A DNA stretch of 64,000 nt from Paraburkholderia phytofirmans PsJN (GCF_000020125.1 NC_010676.1:2914001-2978000); one strand, 5' to 3'; shown: positions 24,583 to 35,238, counted from the first letter of the stretch. Notes: generated by a model not told the origin, from the sequence alone. Program-made: numbers and translations.

Positions 24583-26853
24583 TCACGCGAGCTTCAACGG
24601 CAGCGAGCGCAAGCGCTGGCCGGTCAGTTTGAACACCGCATTGGCCACTGCCGGCGCGACCGGCGGCACGCCCGCTTCGCCCACGCCTTGCGGATGAAGC
24701 TGGCTCGGCATGATGTCCGTGTCGATCACCGGGCAATCGTCGATTCGCACGACCGGGAAATCCAGAAAGTTTTTCTGCTGCACCTGACCGTTGACGAGCG
24801 TGATCTCGTCCTGCAATGCAGCGGAAAGACCGAAGACAACCGCGCTCTCCATCTGCTGACGAATCAGATTGGGATTCACCGGTATGCCGCAGTCGATCAC
24901 GCAGACCACCCGATGCACACGAATCTTCTTCCCCGGCCCGATCGATACCTCCGCGACCTGCGCGACCACGCTGCCGAACGCCTCGTGCAGCGCGACGCCA
25001 CGCGCGCGCGGCGCGCCGTCGGCGGCATGCGTCAGCGGATGCTCCCAGTCCGACAAAGCCGCCGCGCGCTTTAACACCGCCAGATGCCGCGGATGCTGTT
25101 CGAGCAGCGCGGCGCGAAACGCAATCGGGTCCTTGCCGGTCGCCACCGCAAGTTCGTCGGTAAAGCCCTCGGTGAAGAACGCCTGATGCGAGTGCCCCAC
25201 CGAACGCCAGAACCCGACCGGCACTGGCAACTCGACGATCTTGTGTGCGACGCGCGCAGCGGGCCATTCGTAGGGCTGATCGAAGGCGCCTTCGCAGGTG
25301 GTCTTGTCGATCGGAAGGCGCGGCGCGCCGTAGTAGCGCGCGAGCGCTTCCGGCACGATCGCCTGACTCGCCGACGCGGCCTGCCACGCCACCAGTTTGC
25401 CGTCGTTGTCGAAACCGGCCTTCAGTCGCGACAGGCACGCCGGACGATAAAAGTCGTGGGTGAAATCCTGAGCTCGCGACCACAAGGTTTGCACCGGACG
25501 CCCGCCGCCCTCGCGCGCGATCGCGGCGGCTTGAGCGATGAAATCGAGCTCCAGACGCCGGCCGAACGCGCCGCCGAGCAGAAACGTTTGCACGTCGACT
25601 TTGTCCGCGTCGAGGTCCAGCACTTTCGCCACGTGATGCCGCGCGAGTCCGGGCATTTGCGTGGAGACCCAGACCGTGGCCGCGCCATCCGCCACTTGCA
25701 CGGTGCAGTTGAGCGGTTCGACCGCGCCGTGCGCCAGATACGGCGCGCGATATTCCGCGCTGACGGTGCGCGCCGCGCGGGTCAACGCGGCATCGACATC
25801 GCCCAGATGGTAGTAAGCGTGGCCGTCGTTGTCGTCGAGGGCCTGCGCGAGGCGGCGGTCCGCGTCCGCGTTCGAGAGCTTCGCTGCCGGGCCGTCATGC
25901 CAGGTTACGTCGACGGCGGCGACCGCGTTCATCGCGCGAAACGGGTTATCGGCGATCACCGCGACGCCACCGGTTCCGCCGTTGTATGGCGCGACGGCGA
26001 ACGCCTTGATGAAGCCCGGCATCTTGCCGGCGGCCGTCGCGTCGAACTTTGCCACCGAGCCGCCGAGCGTCGGACACATCTCGACGCTCGCGTAGAGCAG
26101 GCCGTCCGGCAACACGTCTATGCCGAAGCGCGCTGTACCGTTGATCTTCGACGCCGCTTCGATACGGCGCAGCGGTTTGCCGATCAGCTTGAAGTTGGCG
26201 GGGTCTTTCAGCGTCACCTTGCGCGGCAGCGCCTGCTGCGCGGCCATCGACGACAATTCACCGAAGCTCGCCTTATGCCCCGACGGGTGCAACACCTGAC
26301 CGCCTTCAGCGCGGCATTCACCGGGCGGCACTTTCCATTGCGCGGCCGCCGCGCCGATCAGCATGGCGCGGGCCGAGGCGCCGGCTTCGCGCATGGGCGT
26401 CCATAGATCGTTGATGCTCGATGAACCGCCCGTCATCATCGTGCCGGCTTCGCGCACCAGCTTGCGGGTCATCCAGACGGTGGTGCGTTTAACGGTGCTG
26501 TCGTCATCGGGGCGAAACGGCAGGTCGTCGATGATGCTTTGCACGCTGTTGTAGATCTTGTCGATGGGCGAGTCTTCGACGCGCACCTGCGACCAGTCGG
26601 CGTCCAGTTCTTCGGCGAGCAGCATCGCGAGGCCGGTGTGGATGCCCTGCCCCATTTCCGCTTTGCACATCATGATCGTCACGCTGTTGTCGGCGGCAAT
26701 CTTGACCCAGCCGTTGAGCGCCACTTGTGAGCCTTGCGCCGGCAGCGGCATGGACGTGGTCAAACGCTGACCCGGCGGCAATACCGACCACCCGACCACC
26801 AACGCGCCGACAGCGCCGGCGCCGCCGAGCAGAAAGGTTCTGCGTTTCAACAT
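24583..26853 (-). CDS. iorB: Molybdopterin-binding large subunit, IorB type
   Basis: 756 residues. The N-terminus has a twin-arginine-like motif (KRRTFLLGGAG) before a hydrophobic stretch, so the complex is probably exported to the periplasm by Tat. The body follows the aldehyde oxidase/xanthine dehydrogenase layout: GWVKIAADNSVTIMMCKAEMGQGIHTGLAM, PSVEMCPTLGG-like substrate region, LLGGAFGRRLELD and GVGEAGVPPVAPAVANAVF with the catalytic Glu near the C-terminus. It oxidises aldehydes or N-heteroaromatics by water-derived hydroxylation. The native substrate is not predictable. First gene of the two-gene unit; no accessory XdhC-like gene is in view. Confidence 0.92.
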   Translation of the reverse strand: MLKRRTFLLGGAGAVGALVVGWSVLPPGQRLTTSMPLPAQGSQVALNGWVKIAADNSVTIMMCKAEMGQGIHTGLAMLLAEELDADWSQVRVEDSPIDKIYNSVQSIIDDLPFRPDDDSTVKRTTVWMTRKLVREAGTMMTGGSSSINDLWTPMREAGASARAMLIGAAAAQWKVPPGECRAEGGQVLHPSGHKASFGELSSMAAQQALPRKVTLKDPANFKLIGKPLRRIEAASKINGTARFGIDVLPDGLLYASVEMCPTLGGSVAKFDATAAGKMPGFIKAFAVAPYNGGTGGVAVIADNPFRAMNAVAAVDVTWHDGPAAKLSNADADRRLAQALDDNDGHAYYHLGDVDAALTRAARTVSAEYRAPYLAHGAVEPLNCTVQVADGAATVWVSTQMPGLARHHVAKVLDLDADKVDVQTFLLGGAFGRRLELDFIAQAAAIAREGGGRPVQTLWSRAQDFTHDFYRPACLSRLKAGFDNDGKLVAWQAASASQAIVPEALARYYGAPRLPIDKTTCEGAFDQPYEWPAARVAHKIVELPVPVGFWRSVGHSHQAFFTEGFTDELAVATGKDPIAFRAALLEQHPRHLAVLKRAAALSDWEHPLTHAADGAPRARGVALHEAFGSVVAQVAEVSIGPGKKIRVHRVVCVIDCGIPVNPNLIRQQMESAVVFGLSAALQDEITLVNGQVQQKNFLDFPVVRIDDCPVIDTDIMPSQLHPQGVGEAGVPPVAPAVANAVFKLTGQRLRSLPLKLA

Positions 26854-26992
26854 GGCATGGTTCGATCAGCTTGCACGGTGGCTGGGAAGCTGTGAAAGCG
26901 CGGGTCGGCGCCTGGCGTTGTTCCTCGGAATAGTAATAAGACGGGGCAGTGGATGTGGGACTTAAATGCGCGCGCTCAAGTCAGTGCGGCTT

Positions 26993-27039
26993 GGGGCGGG
27001 GGATGCGGGGGACGGCGAGGATGGGGGGTTGTCGTGGGG
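26993..27039 (+). other. Potential G-quadruplex: five runs of four or more G
   Basis: Five G-runs of 4, 5, 5, 6 and 4 nt occur within 47 bp, separated by 1, 4, 11 and 7 nt. The segment lies between the iorB start and the xylH terminator, upstream of iorB, so it is in the template-strand-side leader region of iorB. It is a structural prediction only. Confidence 0.5.
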
Positions 27040-27064
27040 TGTTTCATTAAATGGGGGATGAGAC

Positions 27065-27095
27065 GAGGTGCGTCGGCCTCGCGCCGCCGCACCTC
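27065..27095 (-). terminator. Hairpin downstream of xylH
   Basis: GAGGTGCG and CGCACCTC form a perfect 8-bp stem around a 15-nt loop, about 10 bp past the xylH stop. The minus-strand flank is only moderately U-rich (GTCTCATC), so it may be a terminator or an mRNA 3' stabiliser for the xyl operon. Confidence 0.5.
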
Positions 27096-27104
27096 CCTTC
27101 AACC

Positions 27105-28304
27105 TCACCGCCTGTTCGACCCCGACACGACATCGATCCACACGGCCAGCACAAGAATGCTGCCCTTCACGATCATCTGCCAATAAGCGTCGACGTCGAG
27201 CATCGACATGCCGTTATCCAGACTCGCCATCACCAACGCACCGATCAGCGCACCATAGACCGTGCCCGAACCGCCGCGCATCGACGTCCCGCCGATAAAG
27301 CACGCGGCAATTGCATCGAGCTCGCCCATCGATCCCGCTGACGGCGAACCCGCCGCCAGCCGCGCCGTATTGACGATGCCGCCGAATGCGCACATCAGCC
27401 CCATCAGCGCGAAGATCGCCAGTTTCACGCGGTTGGTGTTGACGCCCGAGAGCCGCGTCGCTTCGAGATTCGAACCGACCGCGTAGATACGCCGCCCGAA
27501 CACGGTCTGCGTGGCGATCCACGTGAAAATACCCAGCAACGCGAGCAGCAACAGAACCGGCACCGGAATACCGCCGTAACGATCGAGCGTGGCGACGAAG
27601 CCCGCGAGAATCACACCCGCGCCAACCACTTTCACGACGTCCTGCCAGACCGGCACCACCCGCAACTGATAACGCTCGCGATTGCGCCGCTGCCGTATCG
27701 TCAGAAACGCCAGCAGCAGAAACAGCACTACCGCGAGCGTATCTCCCGCGAGCCGCGGCAAATACCCCTGGCCGACGAACACGAAACTGTCCGATACCGG
27801 CGCGATCGTCGAGCCGCCTGTCACGCCGAGCAGAATGCCGCGATACGCAAGCATGCCGCCGAGCCCGACGATAAACGAAGGCACGCGCCGGTAGGTCGAC
27901 CACCATCCGTTGAACATGCCGACCAGCACGCCGAGCAGCATCACCACGGGCAACGTGACGCCGATCGGCCAGTGACGGTTGACGTCGAGTATTGCCGCCA
28001 CGCCGCCGAGCAAGCCGAGCAGCGATCCCACCGACAGATCGATCTCGCCGGCGATGATCACGAACACCATGCCGCACGCGAGCATGCCGGTAATCGACAT
28101 CTGCCGCAGCAGGTTCGACAGATTGCGCGGCGTGACGAACGCGCCATGCGTGAGCGCTGAAAAGAAAATCCAGATCGCGGCCACGGCGATCAGCAGCGCA
28201 AGAATCTTGTAGCGCGCGAACAATTGCTGAATACGCTGCGGACCGCCGAATGCGCCTCGCGGCACGGCTTCGTCGGCGCGTTGGGAAGTAACGTCGGGCG
28301 TCAT
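27105..28304 (-). CDS. xylH: D-xylose ABC transporter permease
   Basis: A 399-residue permease of the BPD_transp_2 (RbsC/XylH) family with about ten to eleven helices. The family signature [21 protein letters not shown] and the late segment [42 protein letters not shown] are both clear. The length and the extra central loop with KVVG segment match XylH rather than the shorter RbsC. ATG overlaps the xylG stop (ATGA), giving coupled translation. Confidence 0.94.
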   Translation of the reverse strand: MTPDVTSQRADEAVPRGAFGGPQRIQQLFARYKILALLIAVAAIWIFFSALTHGAFVTPRNLSNLLRQMSITGMLACGMVFVIIAGEIDLSVGSLLGLLGGVAAILDVNRHWPIGVTLPVVMLLGVLVGMFNGWWSTYRRVPSFIVGLGGMLAYRGILLGVTGGSTIAPVSDSFVFVGQGYLPRLAGDTLAVVLFLLLAFLTIRQRRNRERYQLRVVPVWQDVVKVVGAGVILAGFVATLDRYGGIPVPVLLLLALLGIFTWIATQTVFGRRIYAVGSNLEATRLSGVNTNRVKLAIFALMGLMCAFGGIVNTARLAAGSPSAGSMGELDAIAACFIGGTSMRGGSGTVYGALIGALVMASLDNGMSMLDVDAYWQMIVKGSILVLAVWIDVVSGSNRR

Positions 28305-29860
28305 GCGGCACTCGCTGCGGTTGGGTTCGGGGATCGCTGCACGGGACGGATCGCGGCGCTGAGAATGTCCTCCTGCGTGAGGCCGTCGTTGACGAAATCG
28401 CCTCGCAACTCGCCTTCGCCGATTACCAGCACGCGATCGCTGATGCCGAGCACTTCGGGTAATTCAGAGGACACCATCACGATCGACATGCCGCGCTGCG
28501 CCAGTTGAAAGATCAGCTTGTAGATTTCGTATTTCGCGCCGACGTCGACGCCGCGCGTGGGCTCGTCGAGAATCAGCACTTTCGGATTGGTCAGCAGCAT
28601 GCGTGTCAGCACGGCCTTTTGCTGATTGCCGCCGGACAGACTCGCAATCGACAACATGGGATGCGCGGCGCGCACCGAAAGCCGCTTCATCTCCGTATTG
28701 ATCGTATCGAGTTCGGCCGCGGAGTCGATTCGTCCACCCGACGCAAAGCGCTGCAGCACCGCTAGCGTGATGTTGTGACCGACGCTCAGCCCCGGCACGA
28801 TGCCGTGACGTTTGCGATCTTCCGGCACCATGCCGATGCCCGCGCGAATCGCATCGACGGGTGCGCGAATCTTGAGCGGCTTGCCGTCCATCACCACGGT
28901 CGCCTCGCTCACGCCGGGATACGCGCCGAAGATCGCCTGCATCAACTCCGTGCGCCCCGCGCCGACCAGACCGGCCACGCCGAGAATCTCGCCGTGCCGC
29001 AGCCCGAACGACACGTCGTTCACACGCTTGCGGCGCGGATTGGTCACGTCGAAGCAAGTGACGTGGCGCGCTTCGAAGATCACGTCGCCGATCGGATGCG
29101 GCTCGCGTGGAAACAGGTTCTTGATCTCGCGGCCCACCATCAACGAAATGATGCGGTCGGTGGTAAGCGCGCGCATCGGCTCGGTCGCGACATGACGGCC
29201 GTCGCGAATCACGCTGATGGTGTCGCAAACGGCCGCCACTTCATCGAGCTTGTGCGAGATGTACACGCAGGCCACGCCGCGCCGCTTCAGATCGCGCACG
29301 ATGTCGAGCAGAATCCGGATCTCGGAAGAAGTCAGCGAGGAAGACGGTTCATCGAGAATCAGCAGCTTCGCGCGCTTGTTCAGCGCCTTCGCGATCTCGA
29401 TCAACTGTTGATGACCGCCGCCATAGTTCATCACCGGCTGCGCGGCATTAATACCGCTAATACCGAGTTCGCGCAGCAGTTCGTCGGCGCGCTGGTACAT
29501 CGCGGCATAATTCATGCGGCCGCCGGGCAGCGTGATTTCATTGCCGAGAAAGATGTTCTCCGCCACGGACAACTCCGGCACCAGCATCAACTCCTGGTGA
29601 ATGATGATGATGCCGGCGCGTTCGGTGTCGCGCACGCTGGCGGCTTTCAGCGGCTCGCCTTCCCAGATGATTTCGCCGTCCCACGTGCCCCACGGATACA
29701 CGCCGGAGAGCACTTTCATCAACGTCGATTTGCCTGCGCCGTTCTCACCGCACAGGCCCACGCATTCGCCGGGCGCGACCGTGAGGTCGATGCCGTCGAG
29801 CGCCTTCACGCCGGAAAACGCTTTGACGATGCCGCGCATCGTCATGAGAGCTTGCGTCAT
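28301..29860 (-). CDS. xylG: D-xylose ABC transporter ATP-binding protein
   Basis: 519 residues with two ABC domains. N-terminal Walker A is GENGAGKST, signature region [16 protein letters not shown] and Walker [13 protein letters not shown]. In the C-terminal half the signature is [16 protein letters not shown] with [15 protein letters not shown]; its Walker A region is degenerate ([12 protein letters not shown]), as usual in sugar ABC proteins. It energises import of xylose captured by XylF through XylH. About 80 bp separate it from xylF. Confidence 0.95.
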   Translation of the reverse strand: MTQALMTMRGIVKAFSGVKALDGIDLTVAPGECVGLCGENGAGKSTLMKVLSGVYPWGTWDGEIIWEGEPLKAASVRDTERAGIIIIHQELMLVPELSVAENIFLGNEITLPGGRMNYAAMYQRADELLRELGISGINAAQPVMNYGGGHQQLIEIAKALNKRAKLLILDEPSSSLTSSEIRILLDIVRDLKRRGVACVYISHKLDEVAAVCDTISVIRDGRHVATEPMRALTTDRIISLMVGREIKNLFPREPHPIGDVIFEARHVTCFDVTNPRRKRVNDVSFGLRHGEILGVAGLVGAGRTELMQAIFGAYPGVSEATVVMDGKPLKIRAPVDAIRAGIGMVPEDRKRHGIVPGLSVGHNITLAVLQRFASGGRIDSAAELDTINTEMKRLSVRAAHPMLSIASLSGGNQQKAVLTRMLLTNPKVLILDEPTRGVDVGAKYEIYKLIFQLAQRGMSIVMVSSELPEVLGISDRVLVIGEGELRGDFVNDGLTQEDILSAAIRPVQRSPNPTAASAA

Positions 29861-29939
29861 TCGCTATGCCTCGCTGCAAGGCGCGCTGCGGCACCGATGC
29901 GTATGACACGCATCGAGGTCCGCCGCGCACACGTTACGC

Positions 29940-30968
29940 TCATTGGCTCGCGAGCTGGGCCTGGCTATAGAAGCCGTCCTTGACGACTACATCGACATTG
30001 CTCTTTGTGAGCAACGTGGGTTGCAGGAGCACCGTGTCGACTTTCTTCTTGCCGTTGTCGTATTGCGAGTTAAAGGCGGGTTTTTCGCCCTTTGCAAGCG
30101 CCACAGAGAGCTTGGCCGCTTCGCCGGCAATCAGTTTCAGCGGCTTGTAGACGGTCATGGTCTGCGTGCCGGCAATCACACGCTTCACGGCCGCGAGGTC
30201 GGCATCCTGGCCCGACACCGGCACCTTGCCCGCCATGTGCTGCGCAGCGAGCGCCTGGATCGCGCCACCGGCGGTGCCGTCGTTCGAGGCGACGATCGCG
30301 TCGATCTTGTTGTTATTCGCCGTCAGCGCATCTTCGACAATGCGCAGCGCCGTGGACGCGCTCCATTCCGGTACCCATTGCTGACCGACTACTTTGATAT
30401 CGCCCTTATCGATGGCGGGCTTCAGTATCTTGAGCTGGCCTTCGCGCAGCATCTTGGCGTTGTTGTCGGTCGGCGCGCCGCCGAGCAGGAAGTAGTTGCC
30501 CTTCGGTTGCGCGTTGTAGACGCCTTGCGCCTGCAATTCGCCGACCTTTTCGTTATCGAAGGAGATGTAAGCGTCTACGTCGGCATCGAGAATCAGGCGG
30601 TCGTATGAAACCACCTTGATGCCCGCTTTCTTCGCTTCGGCGACCACGTTGCCGAGCGTCTTCGAGTTGAACGGCACGATCACGATGACATCGACACCGC
30701 GCGAGATCAGGTTTTCGATCTGCGAAATCTGGCGCGCTTCGCTCGCGTCGGCGGATTGCACCGACACTTTCGCGCCGAGTTTTTCCGCTGCGGCAACGAA
30801 ATAGTCACGATCGCGCGACCAGCGCTCGACGCGCAGATCGTCGATACAGAAGCCAATTTCCGGGTGATCCTTGCTTGCATGCGCGAGCGGCGCGACAAGC
30901 GACAGGCTGGCGAGCACCGCTCCACAGACGAGCGAACTCAATACGGTACGACGCGTTGCGAATTTCAT
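29940..30968 (-). CDS. xylF: D-xylose periplasmic binding protein
   Basis: 342 residues; a signal peptide (KFATRRTVLSSLVCGAVLAS to PLAHA) is followed by the type-I periplasmic fold: EIGFCIDDLRVERWSRDRDYFVAAAEKLGA, DASEARQISQIENLISRGVDVIVIVP and IVASNDGTAGGAIQALAA. The match to XylF is strong in length and in the ligand segments (RDYF, NDGTAGG, GQDAD). The longer open frame upstream lacks signal features; the ATG directly before KFATRR is chosen and has GGAGACAG in front of it. Confidence 0.95.
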   Translation of the reverse strand: MKFATRRTVLSSLVCGAVLASLSLVAPLAHASKDHPEIGFCIDDLRVERWSRDRDYFVAAAEKLGAKVSVQSADASEARQISQIENLISRGVDVIVIVPFNSKTLGNVVAEAKKAGIKVVSYDRLILDADVDAYISFDNEKVGELQAQGVYNAQPKGNYFLLGGAPTDNNAKMLREGQLKILKPAIDKGDIKVVGQQWVPEWSASTALRIVEDALTANNNKIDAIVASNDGTAGGAIQALAAQHMAGKVPVSGQDADLAAVKRVIAGTQTMTVYKPLKLIAGEAAKLSVALAKGEKPAFNSQYDNGKKKVDTVLLQPTLLTKSNVDVVVKDGFYSQAQLASQ

Positions 30969-31137
30969 CTCTGTCTCCTTCTTCTGATAGCCGGAATACC
31001 GGATTGGACGGTTTGCGCTGCGAGCTGCAAGACCGGACAAGCGACAACCCAAAGCTTCTATTCACGCGGTCGACGTGGCCGCGCAATTTTTTATTTAGTG
31101 TTGCGACTTCTTGATGCACTGCTTCCTGAAACGCTGA

Positions 31138-32460
31138 TCACCGTCCGCTATAAATCGCCTGATTCACGATGTTTTCCATCAACTCCTGATGGCCGCTTGC
31201 GTGCTGCGGGTTAAGACCGCGCGCCATTGCTTCCTCAGCCAGCGCAGAGAGCGAATAATCGCCGGAGGAAATCTTGCGACCGAACTCCGCGTCCCAGCCC
31301 GAGTAGCGCTGGCGTTTGAATTGATCGAGACGGTCGTTTTCGATCAGCACCGCCGCGCGCTCGACGGCGAGCGCGAGGTTATCGATCGCACCGATGTGGC
31401 CGTAGAAAAGATCTTCCGGATCGACGCTTTGGCGCCGCACTTTCGAATCGAAATTCATGCCGCCGGTTGTGAAGCCGCCGTGTTTGAGAATTTCGTAGAA
31501 GGCGAGCGTCAGCTCTTCCACACTATTTGGGAATTGATCCGTATCCCAGCCGTTTTGCGGATCGCCGCGATTCGCATCGACGCTGCCGAAAATACCCAGC
31601 GCGTAAGCCGTGGCGATCTCGTGATGAAACGAGTGGCCCGCGAGCGTCGCGTGATTGGCCTCGATATTCACGCGAATCTCTTTGTCGAGCCCGTGCTGCA
31701 GCAAGAATCCATGCACGGTCGCGACGTCGTAATCGTATTGATGCTTGGTCGGCTCCTGCGGTTTCGGTTCGATCAGCAGCGAGCCTTTGAAGCCGATCTT
31801 GTGCGCATGGTCGACGACCATATGCAGAAAACGGGCGAGTTGATCGCGTTCACGCACGAGGTCGGTATTGAGCAAGGTGTCGTAACCTTCGCGGCCGCCC
31901 CACAGCACATAGTTATCGCCGCCCAGCCGTTGCGTCGCATCGAGCGCATGGCGCACCTGTGTCGCCGCAAACGCGAACACCTCCGGATCGGGACTGGTCG
32001 CGGCGCCGGCCGCGTAACGCGGATGCGAGAACAGATTGGCCGTGCCCCACAGCAGCTTGATACCCGTGCTCTCCTGCTTGCGCGCCAGATAGTCGGTGAT
32101 GCGTAAGAAGTTTTCGCTGTACTCCTTCAGGTTCGACCCTTCAGGCGAGACGTCGGTATCATGAAACGTGTAGTACGGCGTGCCCAGCTTCGAGAAGAAC
32201 TCGAATGCGGAATCCGCTTTTTGCTGCGCCCGTTCCATTGCGTCGCCGGCTTGCTGCCAGGGACGCCGAAACGTGCCTTGCCCGAAAATATCCACACCCG
32301 GCCAAACAAACGTATGCCAATAGCACACGGCAATGCGCAGATGTTCTTCGAGTGTCTTGCCGAGCACCTTCTTGCTTTTATCGTAGTGACGGTACGCAAG
32401 CGGGTTATCCGATTGAGGGCCTTCGTAGCGGATCTCGGGAATGTGTTCGAAGTAAGACAT
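31138..32460 (-). CDS. xylA: Xylose isomerase
   Basis: 440 residues, the length of proteobacterial XylA. It starts [20 protein letters not shown]. Family motifs are [13 protein letters not shown] (catalytic His-Asp), [33 protein letters not shown] (metal-binding Glu and Lys), [15 protein letters not shown] and [20 protein letters not shown]. It converts D-xylose to D-xylulose in the cytosol. It is the first gene of the xylAFGH unit, with 169 bp before xylF, and is divergent from xylR. No xylulokinase gene (xylB) is present in the window. Confidence 0.96.
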   Translation of the reverse strand: MSYFEHIPEIRYEGPQSDNPLAYRHYDKSKKVLGKTLEEHLRIAVCYWHTFVWPGVDIFGQGTFRRPWQQAGDAMERAQQKADSAFEFFSKLGTPYYTFHDTDVSPEGSNLKEYSENFLRITDYLARKQESTGIKLLWGTANLFSHPRYAAGAATSPDPEVFAFAATQVRHALDATQRLGGDNYVLWGGREGYDTLLNTDLVRERDQLARFLHMVVDHAHKIGFKGSLLIEPKPQEPTKHQYDYDVATVHGFLLQHGLDKEIRVNIEANHATLAGHSFHHEIATAYALGIFGSVDANRGDPQNGWDTDQFPNSVEELTLAFYEILKHGGFTTGGMNFDSKVRRQSVDPEDLFYGHIGAIDNLALAVERAAVLIENDRLDQFKRQRYSGWDAEFGRKISSGDYSLSALAEEAMARGLNPQHASGHQELMENIVNQAIYSGR

Positions 32461-32577
32461 CAGCGTCTCCAGTTTATGGTGCACCGCAACCCGTGCGACG
32501 TCGCCGCGCCGGTTGACAAGGTGACGCCATGCTGCCGCTTGCACGATGCGTCGGCAATTGCGAAATTGCGCAGCGTG

Positions 32578-32613
32578 CTTGATGTTTCTTACCGCCCTTG
32601 ATTTTGTTTCGCA
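32578..32613. promoter_or_regulatory. Direct repeats CTTGATgTTTC / CTTGATttTgTTTC, candidate XylR operator
   Basis: Two similar half-sites start 19 bp apart in the 271-bp region between divergent xylA and xylR. AraC-type XylR proteins bind tandem direct repeats spaced by about two helical turns, so these are the best operator candidates. A further GCTTAA...TTAAGC dyad lies at 32648-32676, closer to xylR. Confidence 0.45.
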
Positions 32614-32731
32614 CCGGCGCGCGATTCGGGGCCTAGAATAACCAGACGCTTAAAACCGGTGCTGTTCAAATTAAGCATCCAACAGGAGACGAAGGTGTGA
32701 CGGGCAATTGGCCCGTGCGCCGCTCACCGCC

Positions 32732-33949
32732 ATGACCCGTCCGCAAACACCACAGACGACCCATCGGATCGCGCTGCTGTTCAACGCGAACAAGGTCTAC
32801 GACCGCGAGATCATCACCGGTATCGGTAACTACCTGCTGTCCACGCGCGTGGCATGGGATCTCTTTCTCGAAGAAGATTTTCGCTGCCGGCTGACGGGCA
32901 TCGAGCGCTTCGACGGCGACGGCATTATCGCGGATTTCGACGATCCCGCCGTGGGCGAAGCGCTGCGCGATTGTCCGTTGCCAGTGGTCGCCGTGGGTTC
33001 GTCGTTCGAAGATCCGGCGCACTATCCTCCGGATTTACCCTATATCGCCACCGACAACGGCAAGCTCGTCTCGCTTGCCTACACGCATCTGATCGGCGCG
33101 GGCCTCGAGCACTTCGCGTTGTACAGCTTGCCGCAGGCGCAGGAGAACCGCTGGGCGCAACAGCGCGAACTCGCGTTCGCTCATTTGCGCAGCGCGGATG
33201 GACATAGCGTGGAGCAGATCGATGGCGAGATCTATCGCGGGCTTTCGACCAGCGCGCCCTCATGGAACCAGGCGACCGAGCAACTCACCGCGTGGCTGCG
33301 GGATTTGCCGAAGCCGGTCGGCATCATCGCCGTGACCGATGCGCGTGCGCGGCATTTGCTTCAGGCGTGTTTGATCGCCGGCATTCCTGTGCCCGAAGAA
33401 GTCGCGATCATCGGCATCGACAATGATCCGCTGACGCGTACGTTGACCCGTATTCCGCTTTCTTCGGTGATTCAAGGCACGGAGGAAATGGGGCGCACCG
33501 CGGCTCACCTCTTGCATCAGATGCTGCGTGGTGCGCGCTTTCCCGGGCGGCGCATTCTCGTTCCGCCGGTCGGCATCAACGTGCTCGAATCGACGAAGCA
33601 CGAACCGCTGGCGAGTCCGTATGTCATGCGGGCGCGGCACTTCATTCGACAGTACGCGTGCCAGGGCATTCGCACCGAACAGGTTGCCGACTATGTTGGC
33701 GTGTCGCGTTCGTCGCTCGAAGAGTATTTTCGGCGCGAACGGCAGTGCACCGTGCATCAGGAAATCTTGCGTCATAAACTCGATGTCGCAAAGGCATTGC
33801 TGGCGAAGCGCGATGCGTCGAGCGCGGAAGTGGCGATCCGTTGCGGCTTCACGTCGCTGCAATACATGTACGCCGTGTTTCGCCGTGAACTCGGCTGTAC
33901 GCCGCGCGAATACCAGGAGCAGGCGAATTCGACGTCCGCGCCGGGCTGA
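32732..33949 (+). CDS. xylR: XylR, AraC-family activator with sugar-binding domain
   Basis: 405 residues. The N-terminal two thirds are a LacI/periplasmic-type ligand domain (HRIALLFNANKVYDREIITGIGNYL, GIIAVTDARARHLLQACLIAGIPVPEEVAIIGIDNDPL). The C-terminal ~100 residues are a double helix-turn-helix AraC domain (RTEQVADYVGVSRSSLEEYFRRE, then SSAEVAIRCGFTSLQYMYAVFRRELGCTPREY). This domain pairing is that of XylR, which activates xylose genes when D-xylose is bound. It is divergent from xylA and followed 33 bp later by a mutarotase gene. The ATG is chosen to start just before the ligand domain. Confidence 0.94.
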   Translation: MTRPQTPQTTHRIALLFNANKVYDREIITGIGNYLLSTRVAWDLFLEEDFRCRLTGIERFDGDGIIADFDDPAVGEALRDCPLPVVAVGSSFEDPAHYPPDLPYIATDNGKLVSLAYTHLIGAGLEHFALYSLPQAQENRWAQQRELAFAHLRSADGHSVEQIDGEIYRGLSTSAPSWNQATEQLTAWLRDLPKPVGIIAVTDARARHLLQACLIAGIPVPEEVAIIGIDNDPLTRTLTRIPLSSVIQGTEEMGRTAAHLLHQMLRGARFPGRRILVPPVGINVLESTKHEPLASPYVMRARHFIRQYACQGIRTEQVADYVGVSRSSLEEYFRRERQCTVHQEILRHKLDVAKALLAKRDASSAEVAIRCGFTSLQYMYAVFRRELGCTPREYQEQANSTSAPG

Positions 33950-33982
33950 GCATGCCTATTCTCTTTTCTTTTCACTGACGAC

Positions 33983-35068
33983 ATGATCAGCATCGCACAA
34001 CTTTCTTCCGAGCCGTGGGGCACATTGCGCGGCGGCGATTCCGTTCGACTCTTCACGCTGCGCAATGCGCACGGTATGAAAGTCGCCATCAGCGATCTCG
34101 GCGCGACGCTGGTCTCGTGGCATGCGCCGGATCGCTCCGGCGTGCTCGGCGATATCCTGCTCGGCCACGACACGCCCGCTGAATATGTGGCGGCTACCAC
34201 TTATATGGGCGGACTGATCGGTCGCTGGGCGAACCGTATTGCCGATGCACGCTTTACGCTCGACGGCATCGAGTACACGCTCGATCGCAACGAAGGTGCG
34301 AATCTGCTGCATGGCGGCACGGTAGGTTTTCATCGCTCGCTGTGGGACGTGAGTGAGGACAATGGTGCGTTGCTCATGCGGTTGGAGTCGCCCGAAGGCG
34401 ATGCCGGCTTTCCGGGCAACGTGACTACGCAAGTGCGCTACTCGCTCGACGACGATGGCACGCTGACCATCGCCTACGAAGCAATCACCGATGCCGCGAC
34501 GCCGCTCAATCTGACGAGCCATCCGTATTTCAATCTCACGGGCCGACCTGGTGCCGACATTCGCGGCCACGTGTTGTCGATCGCTGCCGAGCGCTTCTTT
34601 GAAGTCGATGCCGCCATGATTCCGTGCAAGCTCGCGGAAGTGGCGGGCAATGCCTTCGATTTCCGGCAGAGCGCACCGATCGGCGCGCGGCTCGACTGGC
34701 CGCACGCGCAGTTGGCGACAGCCGGCGGTTTCGATCATTGCTACGTGCTGCACGATGCACGCGACGCCGGCAAAAACGGCGCCACTCCGCCAATGCGCCA
34801 GGTTGCCTGCGCTTACGATCCCGGCAGCGGACGCGAATTGACCGTGTCGACTGATCAACGCGGCTTACAGTTTTATAGCGGCAACTGGTTGAAGGGCGAC
34901 ACAGGACGCGGCGGCGTTGCGTATCAAGCGCATGCCGGTTTGTGTCTCGAAGCGGGCGGCTTTCCAAACCAGGTCAATATGGCTGAGCAGGACGACGTGA
35001 TCGTGCGAGCCGGCGACACGTATCGGCAAGTGACCGCGTACCGTGTCGGTGTACGGCAAGGCGTGTGA
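33983..35068 (+). CDS. galM: Aldose 1-epimerase (mutarotase)
   Basis: 361 residues of the GalM beta-sandwich family. Active-site regions are visible: NRIADARFTLDGIEYTLDRNEGANLLHGG (first His), LTSHPYFNLTG (catalytic His) and GLCLEAGGFPNQVN (catalytic Glu). It interconverts alpha and beta anomers of free aldoses. Placed downstream of xylR, it probably supplies the alpha-xylopyranose that XylA prefers. Symbol used for the family; the natural sugar here is more likely xylose than galactose. Confidence 0.92.
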   Translation: MISIAQLSSEPWGTLRGGDSVRLFTLRNAHGMKVAISDLGATLVSWHAPDRSGVLGDILLGHDTPAEYVAATTYMGGLIGRWANRIADARFTLDGIEYTLDRNEGANLLHGGTVGFHRSLWDVSEDNGALLMRLESPEGDAGFPGNVTTQVRYSLDDDGTLTIAYEAITDAATPLNLTSHPYFNLTGRPGADIRGHVLSIAAERFFEVDAAMIPCKLAEVAGNAFDFRQSAPIGARLDWPHAQLATAGGFDHCYVLHDARDAGKNGATPPMRQVACAYDPGSGRELTVSTDQRGLQFYSGNWLKGDTGRGGVAYQAHAGLCLEAGGFPNQVNMAEQDDVIVRAGDTYRQVTAYRVGVRQGV

Positions 35069-35143
35069 CGCGATTGTTCGTATATTACGGATGACATTAC
35101 AGCACGCCGACTTACTGTTTGTGGCAACACTGAATTACTGTAT

Positions 35144-35158
35144 CAGGGGTTTCCCCTG
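35144..35158. promoter_or_regulatory. Perfect palindrome CAGGGG-N3-CCCCTG upstream of the DUF4148 gene
   Basis: A 6-bp perfect dyad with a 3-nt spacer in the promoter region, about 80 bp before the start codon. It may be an operator or a sigma-factor-linked element. Function not known. Confidence 0.35.
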
Positions 35159-35238
35159 GATCACGCCCTTCCTAGAATCCGTGCATAGCGCCGACGATTG
35201 CTGCGGCGCCCAATAAAATATTCTCGGAGGGAAGCAAC

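Noticed and set aside
31065..31100. CGCGG/CCGCG hairpin followed by TTTTTT on the plus strand between xylA and xylF
   Set aside because: It has the form of a plus-strand terminator, but no plus-strand gene precedes it and it faces away from the xyl operon; taken as chance or an antisense stop.
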